Shown: positions 1-6,395 of the stretch, one piece after another
Layout of the letters: the number at the start of each line of letters is the position of its first letter
Numbering within the stretch: position 1 is the stretch's first letter
Source: Quisquiliibacterium sp.
GTDB taxonomy: Bacteria > Pseudomonadota > Gammaproteobacteria > Burkholderiales > Burkholderiaceae_E
Length of the DNA: 7,249 nucleotides
Direction: 5' to 3'
Assembly (NCBI GenBank): GCA_030830765.1
Contig: JAURMJ010000306.1
Coordinates: 1-7,249, forward strand
The notes under the pieces: model-generated
What the model was told of the DNA's origin: nothing
The model's database searches: none
Seen by the model: only the letters and a program-made list of their open reading frames with translations
Program-made: the position numbers and the translations under genes

Positions 1-2
1 AT

Positions 3-866
3 GCCTTGGGTCTGGTTGCCGCGTTTGGCTATGAGTCGGTTGCTGCCGTTATTGGCCACGATGCCGGCGCGCCACTGGCGGGCTGGTGTGCTCTCACTCG
101 TCCGGATATTTTCAAATCCGTGGTAATGATGAGCGCGCCTTTTGGCGGGCCACCGTCGCTGCCCTTTGGAACTGCGGCCGATACACAGCCGGCCGGATCG
201 CAACGCCCTGCGCCTGGCAGCGACGCACTATCCCAGACCTTGCAGCAACTGGCCAAGCTGCCCCGTCCGCGGAAGCATTACCAGTGGTACTACTCGGAAC
301 GCCAGGCCGATCGCGATATGCGCGAATGCGAGCAGGGACTGCATGCGTTCATGCGCGCCTACTATCACTACAAGAGCGCTGACTGGGAAGGCAACACACC
401 CTACCGGCTGGCCGGCTGGACAGCCGAGGAACTGGCGAAGATGCCGACCTACTACATCATGGATCTGGATCAGGACATGGCGCAGTCGGTCGCACCGTTT
501 ATGCCGTCGCCTGAACGGATCGCCGATTGCCAGTGGCTGCCGGAACAGGAACTGGCGGTCTACACCGAGGCCTTCTCACGCACAGGTTTCCAGGGTGGGC
601 TGCAGTGGTACCGGGCCCGCACCAGCGGCCTGAACAACGAGGACTGCCTGATGTACTCACACTGCACGATTGACGTGCCGGCCTGCTTTATCGCTGGTGC
701 ATCAGACTGGGGTGTTCAGCAGAAACCTGGAGATCTGGAAACCATGCGAGACAAGGTCTGCACGCAGATGAAGCACTGCCACCTGATTCCAGGCGCGGGT
801 CACTGGGTTCAGCAGGAGCAGGCAGGCGAGACCGCACGCCTGCTGATCGATTTTCTGCAGCGCTGA
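3..866 (+). CDS. alpha/beta hydrolase, epoxide hydrolase type (5' end cut off by window)
   Basis: The reading frame is open from the left edge and ends at TGA 864-866. The true start lies upstream: the first visible residues already lead into the nucleophile elbow, so roughly 80 N-terminal residues, including the usual HGxP oxyanion motif, are missing. Residues are numbered from the TTG at 6. GHDAG (17-21) is the epoxide hydrolase/haloalkane dehalogenase type elbow, with D19 as predicted nucleophile. D234 (in GASDWG) is the likely acid and H266 (in GAGHWVQQE) the catalytic base. The cap domain has HYQWYYSE (Y92, Y95, Y96) and GGLQWYRA (Y202), which resemble the two cap tyrosines that polarise an epoxide ring. 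A Pro/Gly/Ala-rich stretch (about 46-72) precedes the cap. Cytoplasmic hydrolysis of an epoxide or related ester is inferred; the substrate is unknown. A haloalkane dehalogenase is less likely because of the WYR-type cap motif. The gene is convergent with pstB, 31 bases apart, and shows no functional link to it. Confidence 0.85.
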   Translation, partial: ALGLVAAFGYESVAAVIGHDAGAPLAGWCALTRPDIFKSVVMMSAPFGGPPSLPFGTAADTQPAGSQRPAPGSDALSQTLQQLAKLPRPRKHYQWYYSERQADRDMRECEQGLHAFMRAYYHYKSADWEGNTPYRLAGWTAEELAKMPTYYIMDLDQDMAQSVAPFMPSPERIADCQWLPEQELAVYTEAFSRTGFQGGLQWYRARTSGLNNEDCLMYSHCTIDVPACFIAGASDWGVQQKPGDLETMRDKVCTQMKHCHLIPGAGHWVQQEQAGETARLLIDFLQR

Positions 867-888
867 TGCGGTTCGCCGCAACTGCGCT
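859..888. terminator. imperfect hairpin between convergent hydrolase and pstB ends
   Basis: A perfect 5-bp stem TGCGG/CCGCA (867-871 with 876-880) closes a TTCG tetraloop on the + strand. An outer AGCGC/GCGCT stem (859-863 with 884-888) stacks beyond a 3x3 internal loop that contains the hydrolase stop codon. No T run follows on either strand, so this is not a classical intrinsic terminator. Its position, filling the 31-base gap between two convergent stop codons, suggests 3'-end protection or weak bidirectional termination. Confidence 0.4.
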
Positions 889-897
889 TCAACGGAC

Positions 898-1662
898 TCA
901 GCCGAAGCGCCCGGTGATGTAGTCCTCGGTGCGCTTGTCCTTGGGCCGAAGGAATACCTGGTTGGTCTCGCCGAATTCGATCAGATCGCCCAGATACATG
1001 TAGGCCGTGTAGTCGGAGATGCGTGCCGCCTGCTGCATGTTGTGGGTCACGATGGCGATCGTGTAGTCGTTTTTCAGTTCATTGACGAGCTCTTCGATCT
1101 TGGCGGTAGAGATCGGATCCAGCGCACTGGTCGGCTCATCAAGCAGCAGCACCTCGGGCTTGACCGCAACGCTGCGCGCAATGCACAGCCGCTGCTGCTG
1201 CCCCCCGGACAACGACAGCCCGCTCTGGTTCAGCTTCTCCTTGACCTCATCCCACAGCGCCGCCTTGTTCAGCGACCACTCGACGCGCTCGTCCATCTGC
1301 GAGCGGGTCAGGCTCTCGTAGAGACGCACACCAAAGGCGATGTTTTCGTAAATGGTCATCGGAAACGGTGTCGGCTTCTGGAACACCATGCCGACCTTGG
1401 CCCGCAACAGATTGACGTCCTGCTCCCTGGCCAGGATATTGCGCCCGCCAAACAGGATTTCACCCTCCGCGCGCTGCCCGGGATACAGATCGAACATCCG
1501 GTTGAAGGTCCTCAGCAGCGTGGATTTGCCACAACCCGAAGGCCCGATGAAAGCCGTCACCTTGTTGCGCGCGATCTCCAGATCGATGTCCTTCAAGGCA
1601 TGGAAATTGCCATAGAAGAAATTCAGTTTGCGTACCTGGATCGCTTTATCGATTTCGCTCAT
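898..1662 (-). CDS. pstB: phosphate ABC transporter ATP-binding protein PstB
   Basis: This is the ATPase that powers phosphate import through PstCA, on the cytoplasmic face of the inner membrane. At 254 residues it is close to the usual length of about 257. Walker A is GPSGCGKST (40-48), the Q-loop is Q95 in VFQKPTPFP, the ABC signature is LSGGQ (151-155), Walker B is VLLLDE (171-176) followed by the D-loop SALD, and the switch histidine is H207 in IVTHNM. The ending YITGRFG is typical of PstB. The ATG at 1662 is preceded by CGGAAG about 8 bases upstream, a fair ribosome binding site. It is the last gene of the pstSCAB cluster, 33 bases after pstA. The next gene downstream is the convergent hydrolase, so phoU, which often follows pstB, is absent here. 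Confidence 0.97.
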   Translation of the reverse strand: MSEIDKAIQVRKLNFFYGNFHALKDIDLEIARNKVTAFIGPSGCGKSTLLRTFNRMFDLYPGQRAEGEILFGGRNILAREQDVNLLRAKVGMVFQKPTPFPMTIYENIAFGVRLYESLTRSQMDERVEWSLNKAALWDEVKEKLNQSGLSLSGGQQQRLCIARSVAVKPEVLLLDEPTSALDPISTAKIEELVNELKNDYTIAIVTHNMQQAARISDYTAYMYLGDLIEFGETNQVFLRPKDKRTEDYITGRFG

Positions 1663-1695
1663 GCAGCAGCTTCCGTGTGGATTCCATGCGCGCGA

Positions 1696-2541
1696 TCAGC
1701 GCGGCGTCTGGTCGCGGAACACGACCCGGGTCAGGATGTTGATGCCAAGCACAACGATGGCAATCAGGGCAGCTCCGCCCCAGGCCAGCCGTTGCCAGTC
1801 CTCATAGGGGCTGAGTGCAAAGTTGTAGATCGCAACCGGCAGGCTGGCCATCGGCTTATTGATGTTCGCCGTGAAGAACTGGTTATTCAAGGCCGTGAAC
1901 AACAGCGGCGCGGTCTCGCCAACAATCCGTGCGACCGCCAGCAGCACGCCCGTGACCACTCCGCCCTTGACCGCCCGTAAAGTGATCGACAGGCTCACCT
2001 TCCAGCGCGGCGCACCCAGCGCAAAGGCGGCTTCACGCAGGCTGCCTGGTACAAGCCGCAGCATGTTCTCGGTTGTACGCACCACGACGGGTACAGCGAT
2101 CAGCGACATCGCCAATGATCCTGCCCAACCCGAGAAGTGCTTCGTGGTTGCCACCGCAATGGCATAGACAAACAGGCCGATCACGATCGAGGGCGCCGAC
2201 AGCATGATGTCGGTCACAAAGCGGGTTGCCGACGCAAAACGGGAACGATCGCCGTATTCGGCCAGGTAGATGCCCGCCAGGATGCCGACCGGCGTGGAAA
2301 CCAGCGTCGCCAGACCGACCATCATCAGGCTGCCGACGATCGCATTGGCCATTCCGCCACCCGGAGAACCTGGCGCTGGTGTCGACTGCGTAAAGAAGTT
2401 CCAGTCCAGTGCCGTGAGCCCGTTGTAGAACAGGGTCCAGAGAATCCAGGCCAGAGCCGCCAGTCCGATAACGACGGTCGAAGCCGACATTGTCAGGTTG
2501 AACAGGTTCAGCACCTTGCGGCGCAGGTATCGTGCATTCAT
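1696..2541 (-). CDS. pstA: phosphate ABC transporter permease PstA
   Basis: This is one of the two membrane subunits of the Pst phosphate importer; it forms the channel with PstC and couples to PstB. It has 281 residues. Hydrophobic segments occur at about 20-38, 66-92, 112-131, 140-153, 193-210 and 251-273, in keeping with six transmembrane helices. The EAA coupling motif that docks on the ATPase is REAAFALGAPRWKVSLSITL (169-188). The segment ARIVGETAPLLFTA (204-217) carries the Arg and Glu conserved in the Pst permeases. The ATG at 2541 follows the pstC stop by 13 bases, which indicates translational coupling. The upstream GGGGG is only a weak ribosome binding site. PhoT/PstC paralogues are the alternative, but position and sequence favour PstA. 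Confidence 0.95.
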   Translation of the reverse strand: MNARYLRRKVLNLFNLTMSASTVVIGLAALAWILWTLFYNGLTALDWNFFTQSTPAPGSPGGGMANAIVGSLMMVGLATLVSTPVGILAGIYLAEYGDRSRFASATRFVTDIMLSAPSIVIGLFVYAIAVATTKHFSGWAGSLAMSLIAVPVVVRTTENMLRLVPGSLREAAFALGAPRWKVSLSITLRAVKGGVVTGVLLAVARIVGETAPLLFTALNNQFFTANINKPMASLPVAIYNFALSPYEDWQRLAWGGAALIAIVVLGINILTRVVFRDQTPR

Positions 2542-2554
2542 CGCGGCCCCCGGC

Positions 2555-3520
2555 TCATGCGGCCTTGATCTTCGAGCGGTTGGTCAGCCAGCGTGCGGCG
2601 GCCAGAACCACGAAGGTGATGACAAACAGCAGCAGACCCAGCGCATACAGGGCCGGAATATGAAGCTCAGGATCGGCCTCGGCGAATTCATTGGCCAGTG
2701 TCGAGGCAATCGAATTACCCGGCGCAAACAGATTGCCAGACAACCGGTTCGCATTGCCGATCACGAACGTGACCGCCATCGTTTCGCCCAGCGCACGGCC
2801 AAGGCCCAGCATCACGCCACCCACCACACCGACTCGCGTGTAAGGCAGCACAATGCGTCGCACCACTTCCCAGGTGGTACAGCCCAACCCGTAGGCAGAC
2901 TCCTTGAGCACCGCCGGCACAGTCTCGAAGACATCGCGCATCACCGAGGCAATGAAGGGGATGATCATCAGCGCAAGCACCACCCCGGCCGTGAAGATGC
3001 CAATACCCAGCGGCGGACCGGCGAACATCGGCAGGCCAAGCGACATCAGGACAGGCTGCACGGTCTTCTGAACCACGGGTGCCAGCACAAACAGGCCCCA
3101 AAACCCGAAAATGATCGAAGGCACCCCAGCCAGCAACTCGACAGCCGTGCCGATCGGGCGGCGCAGCGCTGCCGGGCACAGTTCGGTCAGGAACAGCGCA
3201 ATGCCAAAACTGATCGGCAGTGCAAAGACCAGCGCGATCGCTGAAGTCACCAAGGTGCCGTAGATGGCAATGCCAGCCCCATAGATGTCCTCGCCGGGAT
3301 TCCAGACAGAACCGAACACGAACCCGGCGCCGAATTCCCGAAACACCGGCCAGGCCTCGATGACCAGCGACACCAGAATGCCAGCCAGCACGACCAGCAC
3401 CAGGGTCGCAAAGCCCCGGGTCAGCAACAGAAAAAGGCGATCCTGGGATGAGAAACGCCGAACCCGCGCCTCGACCGATTCGCTGGACACAAAAGTATCC
3501 GGATTGCCTTCAGCTGCCAT
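2555..3520 (-). CDS. pstC: phosphate ABC transporter permease PstC
   Basis: This is the second membrane subunit of the Pst importer. Its 321 residues compare with about 319 in E. coli. A polar cytoplasmic N-terminus of about 30 residues is followed by hydrophobic segments at about 33-54, 86-113, 135-150, 172-192, 229-255 and 289-310, in keeping with six helices. The EAA loop is KESAYGLGCTTWEVVRRIVL (206-225), nearly identical to the E. coli PstC loop. GRALGETMAVTFVIGN (241-256) holds the Arg and Glu conserved in this family. The ATG at 3520 has no strong Shine-Dalgarno sequence in front of it, but no better in-frame start exists before the first helix. The gene is 131 bases downstream of pstS, with hairpins in that gap. 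Confidence 0.96.
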   Translation of the reverse strand: MAAEGNPDTFVSSESVEARVRRFSSQDRLFLLLTRGFATLVLVVLAGILVSLVIEAWPVFREFGAGFVFGSVWNPGEDIYGAGIAIYGTLVTSAIALVFALPISFGIALFLTELCPAALRRPIGTAVELLAGVPSIIFGFWGLFVLAPVVQKTVQPVLMSLGLPMFAGPPLGIGIFTAGVVLALMIIPFIASVMRDVFETVPAVLKESAYGLGCTTWEVVRRIVLPYTRVGVVGGVMLGLGRALGETMAVTFVIGNANRLSGNLFAPGNSIASTLANEFAEADPELHIPALYALGLLLFVITFVVLAAARWLTNRSKIKAA

Positions 3521-3583
3521 GGTGATCGTCTTGACCTAGGGATGCACAGGAACGCGAAGTTGATATTGTGAACGCATCACGAC

Positions 3584-3614
3584 AAAAGGGGGGCAGAACA
3601 GTGCCTGCCTCCCC
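3584..3614 (-). terminator. hairpin with U tract in pstS-pstC gap (likely partial terminator/attenuator)
   Basis: Read on the - strand, GGGG-A-GGCAG (3614-3605) pairs with CTGCC-CCCC (3596-3588). This gives a 9-bp G/C-rich stem with one bulged A and an 8-base loop (3604-3597), followed at once by TTTT (3587-3584). It looks like an intrinsic terminator with a short U tract. Because pstCAB has no obvious promoter of its own, partial read-through is more likely than full termination, lowering pstCAB relative to pstS. Confidence 0.65.
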
Positions 3615-3624
3615 ACGGCCGGAC

Positions 3625-3644
3625 GCGCGCAAGGTCATGCGCGC
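3625..3644 (-). repeat. perfect GCGCGC inverted repeat just after pstS stop
   Basis: GCGCGC at 3625-3630 and again at 3639-3644 form a 6-bp all-G/C stem, 7 bp with the flanking A-T pair at 3631/3638, around a 6-base loop. It begins 8 bases past the pstS stop codon on the - strand. No T run follows it directly. It may act as a 3' stabiliser of the pstS message next to the hairpin at 3584-3614. Confidence 0.5.
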
Positions 3645-3651
3645 TGGTTGT

Positions 3652-4704
3652 TTACTTCCAGACCGGTTTGCCGTCAGCGCCCTTGATTCCGGTCTTCCAG
3701 GAAGCCTGAATCTTGCTGACCACGTTGGCGGGAAGGGGCACATAATCCAGTTCGAGAGCCAGCTTCTGCCCCTTGTTCAGCGCCCAGTCAAAGAATTTCA
3801 GAGCCTCAAGCGTGCTCTCAGGTTTTTCAGCAACACCGTGGAACAGGATGAAGCTTGCCGACGTGATCGGCCAGGCCTTCTCGCCGGGCTGATTGTTCAG
3901 GCTGATGCCAAACCCCGGTTTGGCGCTCCAGTCGGCCTTCTCCGCAGCAGCAGCAAACGATTTGTCGTCCGGCTGAACGGTCTTGCCATCCCGATTGATC
4001 ATTGCAACGTGAGACAGCTTGTTTTGCTTGGCAAACGCATATTCGACGTATCCGATCGAACCGGCAATCTTCGCCACGTTCGCCGCAACACCTGCGTTCC
4101 CCTTGCCGCCCACTCCACTCTTCCAGGCCACCGTCTTGCCAGCGCCGATGTCCGATTTGAAGCTGGTCGAAACATCAGCCAGGTAGTGCGTGAACCCTGC
4201 CGTGGTCCCTGATGAATCCGAGCGATACACCAGCGTAATGGCCACGTTCGGCAGCTTGATACCAGGGTTCAGCTTGGCGATTGCCGGATCATTCCACTTG
4301 GTCACTGCGCTGCGGAAAATATCACCCAGCAACGGGCCACTCAGGGTCATTTGACCGGGCTGAACACCGGGCAGATTCACCACCGGCACAATCCCGCCGA
4401 TTACCGCCGGAAATTGCACCAGACCAGACTTCTTCAGGTCCTTTTCCTTGACTGGATCATCGGATGCCCCGAAATCGACGGTCTTGGCCTTGATCTGCTT
4501 GATACCGCCACCAGAGCCGATTGCCTGATAGTTCAGCGCATTGCCGGTTGCAGCCTTGTAGGCCTCGGCCCATTTTGCGTAGACCGGGGCCGGGAACGAG
4601 GCGCCAGCGCCGGTGATGTCGGCGGCCACTGCGGACTGAGCCAGCAGGGCGGTCGATGCGATCAGTCCGGCGAGCGACCCGGCCATCAGTTTTTTCAGTT
4701 TCAT
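3652..4704 (-). CDS. pstS: periplasmic phosphate-binding protein PstS
   Basis: This protein captures inorganic phosphate in the periplasm and delivers it to PstCA. The ATG at 4704 is chosen over a GTG at 4710: GGA lies 9 bases before the ATG but only 3 before the GTG. The product has 350 residues. A Sec signal peptide is clear: MKLKK, a hydrophobic core at about 6-22 and a predicted cut after AVA (residue 27). Ligand motifs aligned with E. coli PstS are GAGASFP (32-38), GSGGGIKQ (63-70, S64), DFGASD (77-82, D82, equivalent to D56) and YRSDSSGTT (160-168, with R161, S165, G166 and T167). One position of the last loop is Ser164 where E. coli has Gly. GYVEYAFAKQNKL and LKFFDWA are family hallmarks. 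It is the first gene of pstSCAB, behind a Pho box promoter. No lipobox is seen, so it should be soluble. Confidence 0.97.
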   Translation of the reverse strand: MKLKKLMAGSLAGLIASTALLAQSAVAADITGAGASFPAPVYAKWAEAYKAATGNALNYQAIGSGGGIKQIKAKTVDFGASDDPVKEKDLKKSGLVQFPAVIGGIVPVVNLPGVQPGQMTLSGPLLGDIFRSAVTKWNDPAIAKLNPGIKLPNVAITLVYRSDSSGTTAGFTHYLADVSTSFKSDIGAGKTVAWKSGVGGKGNAGVAANVAKIAGSIGYVEYAFAKQNKLSHVAMINRDGKTVQPDDKSFAAAAEKADWSAKPGFGISLNNQPGEKAWPITSASFILFHGVAEKPESTLEALKFFDWALNKGQKLALELDYVPLPANVVSKIQASWKTGIKGADGKPVWK

Positions 4705-4718
4705 GTTCACATTTCCGT

Positions 4719-4738
4719 CGGGTGATTAACGTGACCCG
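4719..4738. repeat. CGGGT/ACCCG inverted repeat in pstS leader
   Basis: CGGGT (4719-4723) and ACCCG (4734-4738) are perfect inverted arms separated by 10 bases. The repeat overlaps the expected transcription start of pstS, about 7 bases below the -10 element. It could be an operator half-site pair or simply a weak leader hairpin. No T run follows it. Confidence 0.3.
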
Positions 4739-4739
4739 A

Positions 4740-4773
4740 ATCCTATTGAGTCAATGTGACGAGAAGATGACAG
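4740..4773 (-). promoter_or_regulatory. PhoB-dependent promoter of pstS (Pho box plus -10)
   Basis: On the - strand, CTGTCATCTTCTCGTCAC (4773-4756) matches the Pho box consensus CTGTCATAAATCTGTCAC at 12 of 18 positions. The first 7-base half is perfect and both GTCA cores are 11 bases apart. Ten bases later comes TAGGAT (4745-4740), four of six matches to TATAAT. A Pho box standing in for the -35 region 10 bases from the -10 is the known layout of PhoB-activated promoters. Phosphate-starvation induction of pstS is therefore inferred. The box starts 3 bases after the xthA stop codon. Confidence 0.82.
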
Positions 4774-4776
4774 CGC

Positions 4777-5550
4777 TCAACCCCAATCGTAATCAACCGT
4801 CACCGGTGCATGATCACTGAATCGCTGCTCTTTATAGATCCTGACCTGACGGGCCAGCGCAGCCATCGCCGGAGACGCCAGCTGGTAATCGAGACGCCAC
4901 CCGACATTCTTTGCCCAGGCCTGGCCCCGGTTGCTCCACCAAGTGTACTGCTCAGGCCGCGCATCAAGTCCGCGGAATACATCCACATACCCGACTTCGT
5001 CGAGTACCCGGGTCAGCCAGGCACGCTCCTCGGGCAGAAAGCCCGAATTCTTCTGGTTGCTGCGCCAGTTCTTCAGATCGATTTCCTTGTGCGCGATGTT
5101 CAGGTCGCCGCACAGAACAATCTCGCGGCCGCTGGCCTTCAAGGCCTGCAGCTGCGGCAGGAACGCATCGAGAAACCGGAACTTGGCCGCCTGTCTCTCC
5201 TCTGAGCTGGACCCGGACGGCAGGTACAAAGAGATTACCGAAAGGTCACCGATGTCGGCCTGCACATAGCGCCCCTCGGCATCGAACTCGGCATTGCCAA
5301 AGCCCGTGACCACGCTTTGCGGTTGCTGGCGCGTGTAGACGCCGACACCGCTGTAGCCCTTTTTCTCGGCGAAATGAAAATAGCCCTGCATGCCGTCGAT
5401 GCAGCGCAGGCTTTCATCAAGATCAGCGTCCTGAGCCTTGAGCTCCTGGACGCAGACCACATCGGCCTGTTGGGCGGCGAGCCACTCCAGCCAGCCTTTG
5501 CGGGTTGCAGAACGAATTCCGTTCAGATTCAGCGTGACGATCCGTATCAT
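4777..5550 (-). CDS. xthA: exodeoxyribonuclease III / AP endonuclease (Xth family)
   Basis: This DNA-repair nuclease of the endonuclease/exonuclease/phosphatase fold cuts 5' of abasic sites and removes nucleotides from 3' ends, with Mg2+. The ATG at 5550 gives MIRIVTLNLNGIRSA, the standard family N-terminus, and 257 residues. The frame stays open upstream to 5724, but that extension overlaps the divergent pyrE and does not look like protein. The catalytic set is complete: N8 and N10, E36 in VQELKA, Y109, D149 and N151 in CGDLNIAH, D221 in GWRLDY, and D246 and H247 in FSDHAP. AAAGG lies 4 bases before the ATG. The gene ends 72 bases before pstS on the same strand, with no clear terminator between them. 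In Pseudomonas the pyrE neighbour is crc, an inactive relative; here the active site is intact, so a nuclease role is favoured. Confidence 0.94.
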   Translation of the reverse strand: MIRIVTLNLNGIRSATRKGWLEWLAAQQADVVCVQELKAQDADLDESLRCIDGMQGYFHFAEKKGYSGVGVYTRQQPQSVVTGFGNAEFDAEGRYVQADIGDLSVISLYLPSGSSSEERQAAKFRFLDAFLPQLQALKASGREIVLCGDLNIAHKEIDLKNWRSNQKNSGFLPEERAWLTRVLDEVGYVDVFRGLDARPEQYTWWSNRGQAWAKNVGWRLDYQLASPAMAALARQVRIYKEQRFSDHAPVTVDYDWG

Positions 5551-5560
5551 TCGGCCTTTG

Positions 5561-5573
5561 GGCGCCTTGCGCC
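5561..5573. repeat. GGCGC-CTT-GCGCC inverted repeat between xthA and pyrE
   Basis: A perfect 5-bp inverted repeat with a 3-base loop lies in the 49-base gap between the divergent xthA and pyrE starts. It could fold in either leader. No clear -35/-10 pair is visible in this gap for either gene, so the pyrE promoter may lie inside the xthA coding region and vice versa. Confidence 0.3.
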
Positions 5574-5586
5574 GGGTTCTGGGATC

Positions 5587-5602
5587 AGGGGAGACAAACT
5601 TG
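5587..5602 (+). promoter_or_regulatory. pyrE ribosome binding site with TTG start
   Basis: AGGGGAG (5587-5593) lies 6 bases before TTG (5600-5602). No ATG or GTG is found in frame between this site and the conserved PyrE core, so the strong Shine-Dalgarno sequence decides for a TTG initiation codon. Confidence 0.75.
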
Positions 5603-6292
5603 TCCAACGATGCGTCACAGCAGTTTATCCGCTTCGCACTGCAGGCCGGCGTGCTGCGCTTTGGCGAATTCAAGACCAAGGCGGGACGGCTGTCGCCGTA
5701 TTTCTTCAACGCCGGGCTCTTCAATGACGGCGCGCTGCTCGGGCAGATCGCCGACTTCTATGCGCAGGCGCTGCTGCAGGCTGAGCGCAGCGGTCAGATC
5801 AGCTTCGATCTGCTGTTCGGGCCGGCCTACAAGGGCATCACGCTGGCCTCGGCCACCGCAGTCTCGATGGCCCGTGCCGGTCGCAATATCGGCTTCACCT
5901 ACAACCGCAAGGAAGCCAAGGACCACGGCGAAGGCGGCAACCTGATCGGCGCGCCGCTGCAGGGCCGCGTCGTGATTGTCGATGACGTGATCTCCGCTGG
6001 CACCTCGGTGCGTGAGTCGGTCGAGATCATCCGCGCGGCAGGCGCCACGCCGGTTGCCGTGCTGATCGCACTGGATCGCCGCGAGCGCGGTGGCACGGCC
6101 GATGCACCGACCGAGCACTCAGCCGTGCAGGAAGTGCATGCGCAATACGGCATTCCGGTGATTTCGATTGCGAACCTGGATGATGTGCTGGCTTTCCTTC
6201 AGACAGGCATCGGCGATGCGGCCGCGCTGGCGCAATACCGGGACAAGGTGGCCGCCTATCGTGACCAGTATGGCGTTGCGCCCGACGCCTGA
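5600..6292 (+). CDS. pyrE: orotate phosphoribosyltransferase PyrE
   Basis: This enzyme joins orotate to PRPP to make orotidine 5'-phosphate, the fifth step of UMP synthesis, in the cytoplasm. From the TTG at 5600 the product has 230 residues, somewhat longer than the 213 of E. coli. Visible motifs are GEFKTKAGRLSPYFFNAG (22-39), FDLLFGPAYKGI (69-80), the mobile catalytic loop RKEAKDHGEGG (103-113) and the PRPP-binding signature VVIVDDVISAGTS (124-136). A small insertion after RRERGG (TADAPTEHSAVQ) accounts for part of the extra length. The frame is open upstream to 5438, but that part is antisense to xthA and unlike PyrE. The gene is divergent from xthA with 49 bases between starts. Regulation by an upstream attenuator is not evident. 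Confidence 0.96.
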   Translation: MSNDASQQFIRFALQAGVLRFGEFKTKAGRLSPYFFNAGLFNDGALLGQIADFYAQALLQAERSGQISFDLLFGPAYKGITLASATAVSMARAGRNIGFTYNRKEAKDHGEGGNLIGAPLQGRVVIVDDVISAGTSVRESVEIIRAAGATPVAVLIALDRRERGGTADAPTEHSAVQEVHAQYGIPVISIANLDDVLAFLQTGIGDAAALAQYRDKVAAYRDQYGVAPDA

Positions 6293-6395
6293 GGGCGAAA
6301 GGCATCCCGCAGCAGGCAAACATCACCGCTGAATCCGGACAGCGCATGACAACGCCCCATTGAGCACAACTCATCAACGCAAATCAGGAGACACC
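6293..6395 (+). other. pyrE to AhpD-like gene intergenic spacer
   Basis: These 103 bases hold a strong ribosome binding site at the right end (AGGAG, 6386-6390, 5 bases before ATG) and a small CGCTG/CAGCG inverted repeat (6327-6331 with 6340-6344). I see no convincing promoter or U-tract terminator, so co-transcription of the two flanking genes is possible but not shown. Confidence 0.4.

Noticed and set aside
1042..1980. Long + strand open frame of 312 codons opposite pstB and the end of pstA
   Set aside because: It is antisense to two clearly conserved genes, has a biased Arg/Gln/Asp-rich composition typical of high-G+C shadow frames, and has no ribosome binding site or recognisable motif.
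2498..3244. + strand open frame of 248 codons opposite pstC
   Set aside because: It is very rich in His, Gln and Arg with no hydrophobic core pattern, as expected from the complement of a membrane-protein gene.
3561..3587. Possible separate promoter for pstC in the pstS-pstC gap
   Set aside because: TTTTGT or TTGTCG on the - strand has no -10-like hexamer at 16-18 bases; AATATC is too close.
3568..4212. + strand open frame of 214 codons opposite pstS
   Set aside because: It lies antisense to pstS, whose protein is unmistakable; no independent motif or start signal is seen.
4751..4756. No CRISPR, IS, tRNA, defence or retron-like signal found, although the TTGA/TCAA words near pstS look like small inverted repeats
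   Set aside because: The words are too short and unspaced to be terminal repeats or attachment sites, and the Pho promoter explains this stretch.
5438..5599. N-terminal extension of the pyrE reading frame by 54 codons
   Set aside because: It is antisense to xthA and has no homology to PyrE by eye. The strong ribosome binding site before TTG 5600 explains the real start.
5551..5724. N-terminal extension of the xthA reading frame by 58 codons
   Set aside because: The extension overlaps the start of pyrE, is Lys/Arg/Ser/Pro-rich and unlike ExoIII. MIRIVTLNLNGIR at 5550 is the normal family start.
6327..6344. CGCTG/CAGCG inverted repeat after pyrE as a terminator
   Set aside because: The stem is only 5 bp with an 8-base loop and no T run follows; such repeats are common by chance in high-G+C sequence.
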